Origin: Hyphomicrobiales bacterium
Lineage (GTDB): Bacteria; Pseudomonadota; Alphaproteobacteria; Rhizobiales; Beijerinckiaceae
Reading direction: 5' to 3'
Assembly: GCA_930633525.1 (NCBI GenBank)
Contig: CAKNFP010000001.1
Coordinates: forward strand, 124,001-188,000
DNA length: 64,000 nt
Shown piece after piece: positions 41,167-49,305 of this stretch; position 1 is the stretch's first letter; every line of letters begins with the position of its first letter. The position numbers and the translations under genes are program-made. A model generated the notes under the pieces. That model was not told where the DNA came from. It made no database searches and worked only from the letters and a program-made list of their open reading frames with translations.

Positions 41167-41242
41167 GGGGCTGTAGCTCAGATGGGAGAGCGCTGCAATC
41201 GCACTGCAGAGGTCAGGGGTTCGATTCCCCTCAGCTCCACCA
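41167..41242 (+). tRNA. tRNA-Ala (anticodon CGC)
   Basis: The 76-nt gene folds into a standard cloverleaf. The acceptor GGGGCTG pairs with CAGCTCC (one G-T), the D arm is GCTC-AGATGGGA-GAGC, the anticodon arm is CTGCA-ATCGCAC-TGCAG with anticodon CGC, and the T arm has GGTTCGATT with AGGGG/CCCCT. The CCA end is encoded. It decodes GCG codons, which should be common in this GC-rich genome. Confidence 0.97.
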
Positions 41243-41257
41243 GCCTCTTGGAGGCTG
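41241..41257 (+). terminator. Hairpin abutting the tRNA 3' end
   Basis: CAGCCTC-TTG-GAGGCTG forms a 7-bp stem starting at the last bases of the encoded CCA. No T-run follows directly, so it may be a processing or weak termination structure. Confidence 0.35.
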
Positions 41258-41339
41258 TCTGGAATTCCAATCCAATCTCCCAAATTATGACCCTTTTCGC
41301 CTGGCCTTGATCCGCCGGACCTGCGCGCGCGGTGCCCCC

Positions 41340-42881
41340 TTAGGGTCCCGGGGAAAAGAGCGCAAGCACCAGCGTCTTGAGCCGGGCAAGCGCGGGTTGC
41401 TCCGACGACACCATGCGCTCGAAGGCCGCGAATGAGCGGTCGAGCCGGTCGAGTTCCCTTTGCTTATCCGCGCCTGTCAGAAACGAATGAGCGATCGCGT
41501 TCCGGGCGATCGCCTTGAGCTGGCGATAGCCAAGGCCGTGGTCGCGGGCGGCGCGGTAATATTCGTTGCCAAGGTCGATGCGGGAGACGCCCGCGTCGTC
41601 CGTTGCGAGGACGACGGGCACGCCCGAGGCGAGATAGATCGAGATCGGGTGTTCCTTGCCACGCACGCCCAGGATGACATCGCTGGATGTCAGCGCGATT
41701 TCGATGGTGACGCCACGGCGGCGCATCTCGGCGAGCAGGCTGTCCATGTCGCGCTCGAAGACCACCGCCGTGCCGTGCCCGATACGTCGGGCTCCTGCTG
41801 TCTCGACCGCATCGCGGATATGGAAATCGAGATCGGGCGGTGGGACGAGCCCCATCCACAATTCGCCGGCATGCAACGCGACCGGCACATCGTCGCGGGC
41901 GAGATAGCGGATCCAGCGCATGTGGGTGCGATAGTCTCGCAACGAAATCCGGTAATCTTCAGGGCCGACATAGTTGATGCCTACCACGATATGCGGAGCC
42001 TTGCGGACCAGGGCCGTGGCGAGCGCCGTCTGCGCGAAGACCTCTATGGGCGCGCTGTTCCGATTGATCTGGGCGATGAAACGGAAGGTGACGCCACAAC
42101 CCGGATTCTGTTTGTCAGATCCGCAGTCGCGCAGACGCTCGATCCGGGCGATCATGTCAGAAAGTTGCTCTGCTCTCGCCGTCACCAATTCGGCAAGTCC
42201 GTGGCGTTCGAGAGCCTCCAGCATCGCGGCAGGCTCGGCCTCCTGGGCGATTGCCTGCGCCATCCGCTGACGCTGTTCCCCTTCGAAGAAGGTCGCCATG
42301 AACTCGACGTATTGCACTGCCTCGGCATCGTATTGCCGGAGCTGGTCCACCGTCATCTCGGCGATGCTTTGCGCGGTCTTATCCCAGTGGTCTCCGCCGG
42401 TTGCGGCGTTGAACTTGCCGAACGTGCCGAAGAACTGGTCGTGTCCTGAGGGGACTTCGGGTGATGGCAGGAACCAGCGCATGGACAGTGCATTGATCAG
42501 GAGATCGTAGTTCGTCTGGCCATTCCGCCCGGATACAGCATCGGCAACCGGTATGGCAGATGGATCAGCACCGCATGGCTGATCCTGAGAGGCGCCCGCA
42601 GGTGGCGCCATCAGCGTCATGTCGGAGCGCCTCAGGCAAAGCCCGTCGCGTATCGCCCATGAGACGTAGCGTTCCGCGTAAACGGCGCCGGACAGATGCG
42701 TGTGGAGATCGCCCCCTTTCGGCATGCGGCGCAGCAGGGCCCGCATGCGCGAGTGGTCCTCACGCGATGTTTCGAAATAGGCGGCGGTCGCGATTTCGGA
42801 GGTGTTGCGCGTGACGACAAGGACGCGGGCAAGAAGCCCTATCGCCGCGAGTAGGAGAATGATCCAGAAAATACGGCGCAA
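41340..42881 (-). CDS. Membrane-anchored adenosine-deaminase-family (ADGF-like) protein
   Basis: The 513-residue protein starts with one membrane helix (IFWIILLLAAIGLLARVLVV), so the catalytic domain faces the periplasm. The adenosine/AMP deaminase barrel motifs are present: GGDLHTHLSGAVYAER (first metal site), ALHAGELWMG, RIGHGTAVV and the C-terminal VLATDDAGVSR. The spacing and anchor resemble ADGF/CECR1-type extracellular deaminases rather than the cytoplasmic Add. It may deaminate external adenosine or a related nucleoside. It is monocistronic, divergent from the CPBP gene. Confidence 0.9.
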   Translation of the reverse strand: MRRIFWIILLLAAIGLLARVLVVTRNTSEIATAAYFETSREDHSRMRALLRRMPKGGDLHTHLSGAVYAERYVSWAIRDGLCLRRSDMTLMAPPAGASQDQPCGADPSAIPVADAVSGRNGQTNYDLLINALSMRWFLPSPEVPSGHDQFFGTFGKFNAATGGDHWDKTAQSIAEMTVDQLRQYDAEAVQYVEFMATFFEGEQRQRMAQAIAQEAEPAAMLEALERHGLAELVTARAEQLSDMIARIERLRDCGSDKQNPGCGVTFRFIAQINRNSAPIEVFAQTALATALVRKAPHIVVGINYVGPEDYRISLRDYRTHMRWIRYLARDDVPVALHAGELWMGLVPPPDLDFHIRDAVETAGARRIGHGTAVVFERDMDSLLAEMRRRGVTIEIALTSSDVILGVRGKEHPISIYLASGVPVVLATDDAGVSRIDLGNEYYRAARDHGLGYRQLKAIARNAIAHSFLTGADKQRELDRLDRSFAAFERMVSSEQPALARLKTLVLALFSPGP

Positions 42882-43268
42882 AGCTGTCCCCGAAGATGCG
42901 GAAAACGATTTAGCCTAGCCTAAGCTCTCGCCCGGGGGAATGTGGCAGTGATACGCGATAACGACAGGCGACCGACTAGTCCCATGCGAATTGGGGCTGA
43001 TGTAGTGTCCCTGCGCTCGGGATTGCGGGCAGGATCCCGTCGATCCATGACCCACCCGCCCGCGCGCTGACCGGAGGTAGGGCTTCACAATATCGCCTGT
43101 TCGTGTGTATTGACCGTCGAGCGCCGGTGGTAAGGAGTCGCGAGGCTCCCAGCGCTTCCGGTCGAGGCCGCCTGGTAGCAACGATGGATCGCCGATCTTC
43201 GCCATGGCGACAGGCGAGCCTCCCTGGAGATCCTCGCCTATCTCGCGATCGGATCATGTGGTGTGAGC
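42882..43268. other. 387-bp divergent intergenic stretch
   Basis: This is the promoter region between the adenosine-deaminase-like gene (minus) and the CPBP gene (plus). A 96-codon minus-strand frame at 42915-43205 exists but has no known motif, membrane segment or convincing start. I see no clear operator or terminator. Confidence 0.55.
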
Positions 43269-44204
43269 ATGCAGAGCCGGCCTCCCTTCATCCGTTACCT
43301 CGACAAAGCGCGCGGTGGTCGTCTCAGCATCGGGCTCCTTGTGGCCGGCTGTGTCGTCACGGTCCTGATCTGCTTTATCGCACAGTTCTTCATCGTGGCC
43401 TTTGCGAGCCTTTTCTTCAGCCTCGTGGACGGCGAGGCCAGCGGGGAGGAGGCTTTTCTGACGACCGCCGACCTCCTGGCGACCCCGAGCGGCATGTTCA
43501 TCATGCTGGCTTCCATCGGCACCATCTGGATTGGCGTCTGGCTGTCGCTGGCGCGGCTGCAGAAGCGCCCGCCGTCGAGCGTGCTCGGCGCGGACGGGCG
43601 TATCACGCGGGATCATTTCATCCGCGGGGCCCTCGCCGCGCTCTTCGCAAGCTTCATCGCGGAATTCGCGGCCTACGTGGTCGATCCCTCACTCGCTCCC
43701 GGCGATATCGGCTTCGGCACCTGGCTCGTCTGGCTCGTCCCGTTCGTTGTCATTCTCCTGGTCCAGACCTCCGCTGAGGAGGTTCTGTTCCGGGGCTATA
43801 TCATGCAGATCCTCGGAGCGCGCTTCGCTAGTCCGTGGATCTGGGCGGGCATCCCGACGCTCATCTTCACCCTGCTCCACTGGGATTCAGAGGCGACGGG
43901 CTGGATGAACGCGGCGCTCCTCGCGAATATCGCCGCTTTCGCCTTGGTGACGGTCATCGCGGTCGTCATCACCGGCGATCTCGGCGCCGCGATGGGCATG
44001 CATTTCGGCGCGAATCTGTTCGCCTTCCTTATCGTGTCGCATCAGGGGGTGAGCAATTCGGTGGCGCTGCTCCAGGCGCGGCCCTTCGAGGCGCCGGACT
44101 GGGCTGCAAGCGATGCCATATCCTTCGGCGCCATCGGCGTCGCATCGATTGTCGGAACATTGTGGCTGCTGGTCGATCCGCGCTCGCCGCTGCGCCTGCG
44201 GTGA
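43269..44204 (+). CDS. CPBP-family intramembrane glutamic endopeptidase
   Basis: The 311-residue protein has about eight membrane helices. It carries the CAAX/Abi motifs: SAEEVLFRGYIMQ (catalytic Glu pair and Arg), LIFTLLHWDSEATG (His) and AAMGMHFGANL (third motif). It is an Rce1-like membrane protease, substrate unknown; bacterial members act in bacteriocin immunity or membrane protein quality control. GTG at 43263 is an alternative start. Confidence 0.92.
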   Translation: MQSRPPFIRYLDKARGGRLSIGLLVAGCVVTVLICFIAQFFIVAFASLFFSLVDGEASGEEAFLTTADLLATPSGMFIMLASIGTIWIGVWLSLARLQKRPPSSVLGADGRITRDHFIRGALAALFASFIAEFAAYVVDPSLAPGDIGFGTWLVWLVPFVVILLVQTSAEEVLFRGYIMQILGARFASPWIWAGIPTLIFTLLHWDSEATGWMNAALLANIAAFALVTVIAVVITGDLGAAMGMHFGANLFAFLIVSHQGVSNSVALLQARPFEAPDWAASDAISFGAIGVASIVGTLWLLVDPRSPLRLR

Positions 44205-44328
44205 CCGGCTCACCCGTAGAAGGCTGGCCTCTCGGAGATGCGGTCATGGACATCCAAGGATGGGGGACGTTGCCATTTCCGTTCATCCCGGCTTTTTTCG
44301 TCGACCGCTGAGGAATGGTACGGCTGGA

Positions 44329-45045
44329 ATGACCGATACACCCCGTCTGCACAGGATCAGGTTTGATCGGGTTCAACTGGCGCGTGGTGGACGCAAGCTG
44401 TTCGATGGGCTTGATCTGACCCTCTCCGAGCGACGGGTCGGGCTGATCGGCGACAATGGCTCTGGCAAAAGCTCGCTTCTGCGGCTGATCAATGGCCTCA
44501 TATTGCCGGACGCCGGCGACGTGTGGTTCGGCGGGCGCGACACGCGACGCCACCGGAGGGAGTTGCCAGGCGAGATCGGCTTCGTCTTCCAGAACCCGGA
44601 CCATCAGATCATCTTTCCGACGGTGGGTGAGGAGGTCGCCTTCGCCTTCGGCAATCGCGGAGTGAAGGGGCGTGCGGCTGAAGCCGAGGCGGCCCGTTGC
44701 CTTGCCGAGCACGGCTGCCCCGGCTGGGAGAACCGGGCGGTGCATGAATTGTCAGGCGGCGAGCGCCAGCGCGTGGCGATCATCAGCGTGCTGGCGGCGC
44801 AGCCTTCGCTGCTGCTTCTGGACGAGCCCTTCGCCAGCCTCGACCTGCCGATGCGCATGGCGTTCCGGCGGCTGATCAGGGAGCTGCCGCTGCAGATCGT
44901 CATGGCCAGCCACGATCTCGAGCTGGTCGCGGATTGCGACCGCGTCGTCTGGCTGGAAGGGGGGCGGATCGGGGACGATGGCGATCCCGGTCGCATCCTG
45001 CCGGCCTATCATGAGGCGGCTGCGCGCCGTGCCCTGGCACCATGA
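44329..45045 (+). CDS. bioM: Biotin ECF transporter ATPase BioM
   Basis: The 238-residue ATPase has Walker A GDNGSGKSS, Q loop FVFQNPDHQIIFPTVGEEV, signature LSGGERQRVAII and Walker B LLLLDEPFASLD. It is a CbiO-type energy-coupling ATPase encoded with BioN and BioY, the arrangement of the dedicated biotin importer of alphaproteobacteria. The start at 44329 precedes the fold by the expected distance; longer frames run into non-conserved sequence. The stop overlaps bioN (ATGA). Confidence 0.95.
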   Translation: MTDTPRLHRIRFDRVQLARGGRKLFDGLDLTLSERRVGLIGDNGSGKSSLLRLINGLILPDAGDVWFGGRDTRRHRRELPGEIGFVFQNPDHQIIFPTVGEEVAFAFGNRGVKGRAAEAEAARCLAEHGCPGWENRAVHELSGGERQRVAIISVLAAQPSLLLLDEPFASLDLPMRMAFRRLIRELPLQIVMASHDLELVADCDRVVWLEGGRIGDDGDPGRILPAYHEAAARRALAP

Positions 45046-45704
45046 TCTCGGCCTATCTCGCGCGCCCCACCTGGCTGCACCGGGTGCCGGCCGGAGCAAA
45101 GCTCATGGCAGTCGCCGCGATCAGCATAGCCGTGCTGCCGGTGTCCGACTGGCGGTTGCTCTTGCTTGGTCATTGCGTCGTGCTGGGCATCTACGGGACG
45201 CTGGGGCGAGAAGCCCTCATGCATGTCACGGCGCTGAAGCCGCTTGCGCCAATCCTTGTCGGCATCGGTCTCCTGCAGGTCTGGGCGGACAGCTGGGAGG
45301 CGGCCGCCGTATCGGTATTGCGCATTGTCCTGATGGTCCTGGCCGCCGATCTCGTCACGATGACGACGACGCTGCGCGCGCTGATGGCAGCGGTGGAGCC
45401 GGTGTTGCGCCCCCTGCGCCTCTTCGGGCTCGATCCGGAACGGTTATCCCTGGCGGTTGCGCTTGTGTTGCGTTTCGTGCCGGTGCTGCTTGCCCTTTGG
45501 CAAGCCCGCGAGGAAGCTTGGCGCGCCCGGTCCAGCAGCCGGCGACCGCTGCGCCTCGTCGCGAACTTTGTGGCGGAAACGCTCGTGATGGCCGATCATG
45601 TGTCGGAATCGCTTGACGCGCGGGGCTTTTCATCGCGAGAAGCTGGGAAGCACAAACAGCGCTCGGCACCGGCAGAACCGTCGGCCGATCGCGACAGGGA
45701 GTAG
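45042..45704 (+). CDS. bioN: Biotin ECF transporter transmembrane protein BioN
   Basis: The 220-residue CbiQ-like protein has about five membrane helices and the Ala-Arg-Gly motif region LDARGFSSRE near the C-terminus, which couples to the ATPase. The N-terminus PTWLHRVPAGAKLMAVAAIS is typical. It is translationally coupled to bioM and lies 2 bp before bioY. Confidence 0.94.
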   Translation: MISAYLARPTWLHRVPAGAKLMAVAAISIAVLPVSDWRLLLLGHCVVLGIYGTLGREALMHVTALKPLAPILVGIGLLQVWADSWEAAAVSVLRIVLMVLAADLVTMTTTLRALMAAVEPVLRPLRLFGLDPERLSLAVALVLRFVPVLLALWQAREEAWRARSSSRRPLRLVANFVAETLVMADHVSESLDARGFSSREAGKHKQRSAPAEPSADRDRE

Positions 45705-45706
45705 GC

Positions 45707-46261
45707 ATGGACACGCGTCATCTCGTACGCATCGCTCTCTTCGCGGCTCTTCTCGGCGTGCTCGGCCTGTTCCCGGCTTTCAATCTCCCCTTCGTGGCCG
45801 GCGTGCCGATCACCATGCAGACGCTCGGGGTGATGTTGGCGGGCGTGCTGCTCGGCGCGCGTTACGGCACCGCTGCCATCTGCCTCTTTATCGCGGTCGT
45901 GTTGCTGGGTGCGCCCCTTCTGGCGGGAGGGAGGGGCGGCATCGGCGTGCTCGCCGGGCCGACCGCCGGTTTCCTCATCGGCTGGATTCCGGGGGTTGCC
46001 GTCACCGGCTGGGCGATGGCGCGGCTTTCGCGCCTGCCTGTTCTCTGGGCCGCCATCGTCGCTTCCATCATCGGCGGCATCGTGGTCGTCTATGCGCTTG
46101 GTATCGCCTGGCTCGCCTTTTCGGCGAAGCTCAGCCTTCAGCAGGCGGCGCTCGGCAGCCTGCTGTTCGTGCCGGGCGATCTCATCAAGGCGGTCGCGGC
46201 AGGCTGCGTTGCGGAAGCAACGCGGCGGCTTCAGCCATCCCTTTTCGTTCGCGAGCACTGA
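45707..46261 (+). CDS. bioY: Biotin-specific ECF transporter S component BioY
   Basis: The 184-residue membrane protein has about six helices and BioY motifs: PFVAGVPITMQTLGVMLAGVLLGARYGT, GGRGGIGVLAGPTAGFLIG and FVPGDLIKAVAA. It binds biotin and gives the transporter its specificity. I see no BioR-type operator in the 124 bp before bioM. Confidence 0.97.
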   Translation: MDTRHLVRIALFAALLGVLGLFPAFNLPFVAGVPITMQTLGVMLAGVLLGARYGTAAICLFIAVVLLGAPLLAGGRGGIGVLAGPTAGFLIGWIPGVAVTGWAMARLSRLPVLWAAIVASIIGGIVVVYALGIAWLAFSAKLSLQQAALGSLLFVPGDLIKAVAAGCVAEATRRLQPSLFVREH

Positions 46262-46269
46262 GCGTCTCG

Positions 46270-46293
46270 CCAGAAGTATGGGCATGCTTCTGG
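46270..46293. terminator. Strong hairpin after bioY
   Basis: CCAGAAGTATG and CATGCTTCTGG (46270-46293) pair with one G-T wobble into a 10-11 bp stem around GG. It lies 8 bp after the bioY stop and 60 bp before the next gene. No T-run follows, so Rho-independent termination is doubtful. Confidence 0.45.
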
Positions 46294-46353
46294 AGGGATG
46301 CGATACACACACAAAGCGATGAGCCCGTCATCGATCTTCCGAGGAGTCCGGGA

Positions 46354-46590
46354 ATGCAGACCTTCTTCGTACAGATAAAATGCAAGCTGGGTAGAACTTA
46401 CGAGGTTGCCAGCGAGATCGCCGATCGCGAGATCGCCTCGGAAATCTATTCGATCGCCGGCGACTACGACATACTCGTGAAGTTTCATGTCGATGCGGAT
46501 GTGGACATCGGTCATTTCGTTGCCGAGAAGGTGCAGACCGTGCCCGGTATCGCGGATACACGGACGCTCATTACGTTCAAGGCATTCTGA
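46354..46590 (+). CDS. Stand-alone Lrp/AsnC ligand-binding (RAM) domain protein
   Basis: The 78-residue protein equals only the C-terminal RAM domain of Lrp/AsnC regulators: TFFVQIKCKLGRTYEVASEI, SIAGDYDILVKFHVDADVDI and VPGIADTRTLITFKAF. No helix-turn-helix is encoded upstream. Such proteins form rings and may bind amino acids or modulate full-length Lrp proteins. GAGGAG at nine bases before the ATG supports the start. Confidence 0.92.
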   Translation: MQTFFVQIKCKLGRTYEVASEIADREIASEIYSIAGDYDILVKFHVDADVDIGHFVAEKVQTVPGIADTRTLITFKAF

Positions 46591-46637
46591 TAAGACAGGA
46601 GCGCATCGCTGCGCCTCGCCGGGGCCGGTTCCCGCTC

Positions 46638-47114
46638 TCACGCAGCGCGGCGTGTCGCTCCGGAAGTGGTGCGCCAACGCGATTTCTCATCGATCAGGCC
46701 GAGCCGCAAGGCGATGATGGCCTCCAGCTCCGCGCGTCGGCGCGGTGACTGGCGATTGCGGAGAGCGATCACCGTCGTCAGTTCGGTCACGATGATGTTG
46801 TGCAAGGCGATGCACTGTCTGCGATCAAGGCCTAGTCGATCATAGGTCTGGTACAGACAAGCGATGATCGATTGCCTGTCGCAGCCGGTATCAGCGAGGA
46901 GCGTCATGATGGCCGCGCCGTGAATCCGGCTCAATTGCTCGGATAGCTCCGGGTTATTCCGGAGGATATGAGCATAGACCGGATTGACGACGTCATGAAT
47001 GACCGGAAAGGCCCAAGAAAAAGAGATATTCAGCTGGTCAGGGTCATGGGTAATACTTGTAGCGCCATCGGCTTCTTCAATATTGGAAAATGATGTTGGC
47101 CACGCATAGCCCAT
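46638..47114 (-). CDS. Hypothetical helical protein
   Basis: I do not recognise this 158-residue protein. It is predicted mostly helical; the central part (VNPVYAHILRNNPELSEQLS to ALHNIIVTELTTVIA) has the heptad-like look of a globin or sensor helical bundle, with His at about 41 and 112. The C-terminus is Arg-rich. An AT-rich region upstream (47115-47220) fits a promoter. It converges with the RAM-domain gene. Confidence 0.7.
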   Translation of the reverse strand: MGYAWPTSFSNIEEADGATSITHDPDQLNISFSWAFPVIHDVVNPVYAHILRNNPELSEQLSRIHGAAIMTLLADTGCDRQSIIACLYQTYDRLGLDRRQCIALHNIIVTELTTVIALRNRQSPRRRAELEAIIALRLGLIDEKSRWRTTSGATRRAA

Positions 47115-47542
47115 GGCAGCCCCCTATCTTTGCAATCGCTCTATTCAAGATCAGTATCGTTAATAAATATCTAACTGGAGAATATTGATAGTATATTAAC
47201 CCTCTTACTAATATGCTCAGAGCCTAGCCTTCTTCCGTCGGCGGCTCAACCTGTGAAACGTAGCTATGGAGTTGTCCTCAGCGCTTATCGTGGGCTAGTT
47301 TTTGCAAAGGATGGCGGAGTTCGGCGACCCGCCAGGCTTGCGGGGATGATGCGCCACGAATTTGCGGCCGGAGTGATTTGCCTCCCCCCGTTCGGTCAAA
47401 TTCTGGTATGTCGGTGGTTGCATTTCCAGCCGCATTGACCGGTGCCGCGCCCATGACGTCAGACACTTCGCAGGAAAAGTCCAAACCAGACAATCCCGAC
47501 GGGAAAAAGCTTGATCGGGAGCGGCCCGGCCCAGCGGCTGCG
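47115..47542. other. Intergenic region with an AT-rich promoter-like part
   Basis: The first 100 bases are notably AT-rich (ATCAGTATCG, TTAATAAATA, GATAGTATATTAA), unlike the GC-rich surroundings, and likely contain the promoter of the minus-strand hypothetical gene. The rest leads into the aldo/keto reductase gene, whose exact start is uncertain, so part of this stretch may be coding. Confidence 0.5.
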
Positions 47543-48598
47543 ATGACGCCGGGCCCTATCGCGAGGCGCCACCTCGGCGGGACGGATCTCGACGTCCCGG
47601 TTCTCGGCTTCGGCACGGCGCCGCTCGGGGATCTTTACCAGCGGCTTGACGAAGACGCGGCGCTGGCCACCATTGCCGCAGCGGTCGAGGGTGGCATCCG
47701 CCTGTTCGACAGTTCTCCTTTGTACGGAAGCGGCCTCGCCGAGCATCGCCTCGGCACCGGGCTGCGCCGCCTGCCGCGCGATCAGGTGATCATCTCGACC
47801 AAGGTCGGCCGCGTCATGGACCCGTGGCGCCCATCATCGGCTCCTGTATCATCGGGCGCCGCCAAGGAAGTGGCGGCACCTGGCTTTGCCGGCGGCCTGC
47901 CGCATCGCGCGCAGTTCGACTATTCCTATGACGGCACGCTGCGGTCGCTCGAGCAATCCTTGCTGCGCCTGGGGACTGACCATGTCGAGATCGTCCTTGT
48001 CCATGATATCGACATATGGACCCACGGGGCCGATGCCATCGAGGGGCGGGTCGCGGAGGTGATGCAGGGGGCCTATCCGGCCTTGAGGCGACTGCGTGAC
48101 GAAGGCGTCGTGCGCGCGATCGGCATCGGCGTCAACGAGGCGGACATGTGCGAGCGCTTCGTGCGCATGGCCGATATCGACTGCGTGCTGCTGGCCGGGC
48201 GCTACTCACTGCTGGAACAGCCCGCCTTGGAGAGCTTCCTGCCGCTGGCGCTGGAGCGCAAGGTCGGCGTGATGCTGGGCGGCGTGTTCAATTCGGGCAT
48301 TCTCGCCACCGGCGCTGTTCCCGGCGCGCGCTATAATTATAAGCCCGCGCCGCAGCCTATCATGGACCGCGTGGCGGCGATCGAGGCCACCTGCAAGGTG
48401 CATGGTGTCCCGCTGGCCAAGGCAGCGATGCAATTCGCGCTCGGGCATCCTGCGGTCGCGACGCTCATTCTCGGCGGCGTCGCGCCGGGCGAGGTGCGCG
48501 CCAATATCGCGGCCTTCGCCACGCCTGTGCCGGCGGCTCTCTGGGCCGATCTCAAGCAGAAAGGCCTGCTGCAACCCGAGGCGCCGGTGCCGGCATGA
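47543..48598 (+). CDS. Aldo/keto reductase (D-threo-aldose 1-dehydrogenase-like)
   Basis: The protein has at least 351 residues, beginning at the conserved ARRHLGGTDLDVPVLGFG. AKR catalytic positions are visible: Asp and Tyr in IRLFDSSPLYGSGLAEHRLG, Lys in ISTKVGRV and His in IVLVHDIDIW. The family includes fucose/arabinose 1-dehydrogenases and pyridoxal dehydrogenase. In-frame ATGs at 47408 and 47453 would add a low-complexity N-terminus; none has a clear ribosome site. The next two genes are sugar-related. Confidence 0.9.
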   Translation: MTPGPIARRHLGGTDLDVPVLGFGTAPLGDLYQRLDEDAALATIAAAVEGGIRLFDSSPLYGSGLAEHRLGTGLRRLPRDQVIISTKVGRVMDPWRPSSAPVSSGAAKEVAAPGFAGGLPHRAQFDYSYDGTLRSLEQSLLRLGTDHVEIVLVHDIDIWTHGADAIEGRVAEVMQGAYPALRRLRDEGVVRAIGIGVNEADMCERFVRMADIDCVLLAGRYSLLEQPALESFLPLALERKVGVMLGGVFNSGILATGAVPGARYNYKPAPQPIMDRVAAIEATCKVHGVPLAKAAMQFALGHPAVATLILGGVAPGEVRANIAAFATPVPAALWADLKQKGLLQPEAPVPA

Positions 48599-48662
48599 TG
48601 GCCGCGCGCGCTCCGGCTCGCATCCAGCTCTTCCACACCTGACCGACTGATGAGGAAAACGC

Positions 48663-49112
48663 ATGCTCAAGGGCCTTGATCCGCTGCTGACGCCGGATCT
48701 CCTGTGGGTTCTCGCCGCTATGGGGCATGGTGATGACATCGCCATTGTCGATGCCAATTTCCCCGCGGAGGCGGTGGCCCGTGCAACGGCGTCGGGTAAG
48801 CTCGTACGCCTGCCGGCGTTGACCCTGGCCCGGGCCGTGGAGGCCGTCCTATCGGTCCTGCCGATCGACGATTTCGTGTCCGATCCCGTCCGCCGCATGG
48901 AAATCGTTGGCGATCGCGACACCGTCCCCGCCATCCAGCAGGAGGTCCAGCGCGTGGTCGACGCCGCCGCGGGACGGCCATTGCCGGCCGAGGGGATCGA
49001 GCGCTTCGCGTTCTACGACGCCGCACGAAAGGCCTTCGCCGTGGTCCAGGTCGGAGACCTCCGGCCCTATGGGTGTTTTCTCGTTCGCAAGGGCGTGATC
49101 CTGGCGGAATAG
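48663..49112 (+). CDS. RbsD/FucU-family sugar mutarotase
   Basis: The 149-residue protein has the FucU pattern: LKGLDPLLTPDLLWVLAAMGHGDDIAIVDANFPAE with the catalytic His in MGHGD, and the C-terminal VQVGDLRPYGCFLVRKGVI. It interconverts anomers of L-fucose or a related sugar. It lies between an aldose-dehydrogenase-like gene and a UxaA-type dehydratase gene, which suggests one sugar-acid pathway. Confidence 0.95.
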   Translation: MLKGLDPLLTPDLLWVLAAMGHGDDIAIVDANFPAEAVARATASGKLVRLPALTLARAVEAVLSVLPIDDFVSDPVRRMEIVGDRDTVPAIQQEVQRVVDAAAGRPLPAEGIERFAFYDAARKAFAVVQVGDLRPYGCFLVRKGVILAE

Positions 49113-49150
49113 ATCGCGGATACCATTGACGAAGGCTCGTTTACGCGGAT

Positions 49151-49168
49151 CTAACATGTTAGGCCTAA
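49151..49168. promoter_or_regulatory. Overlapping palindromes before the UxaA-type gene
   Basis: CTAACATGTTAG (49151-49162) and TTAGGCCTAA (49159-49168) are perfect palindromes that share half-sites, giving CTAAC-GTTAG-CTAAC in a row. They lie 138-155 bp before the dehydratase start. A sugar-responsive repressor site is likely; no regulator gene is adjacent. Confidence 0.45.
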
Positions 49169-49305
49169 CTGCTCGATTGGAACGAGTCCAAGAGAGCGAG
49201 ATGCCGTAGCGCAATGGCTCTTGCGTATTGCGCCGTCCGTGACAATTTGTGCGATGAAAACGAAGGAGCGAGCCGCAATATCCGCGGCTTGAGGAAAATC
49301 CGTCC

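Noticed and set aside
42915..43205. 96-codon minus-strand frame between the deaminase-like and CPBP genes
   Set aside because: No recognisable domain or convincing start, and it lies in a divergent promoter region.
44205..44328. Biotin-responsive BioR operator before bioM
   Set aside because: No TTATCTATAA-like palindrome is visible in the region.
47253..47438. Small plus-strand frame before the aldo/keto reductase gene
   Set aside because: No family resemblance and no good ribosome site; likely noncoding.
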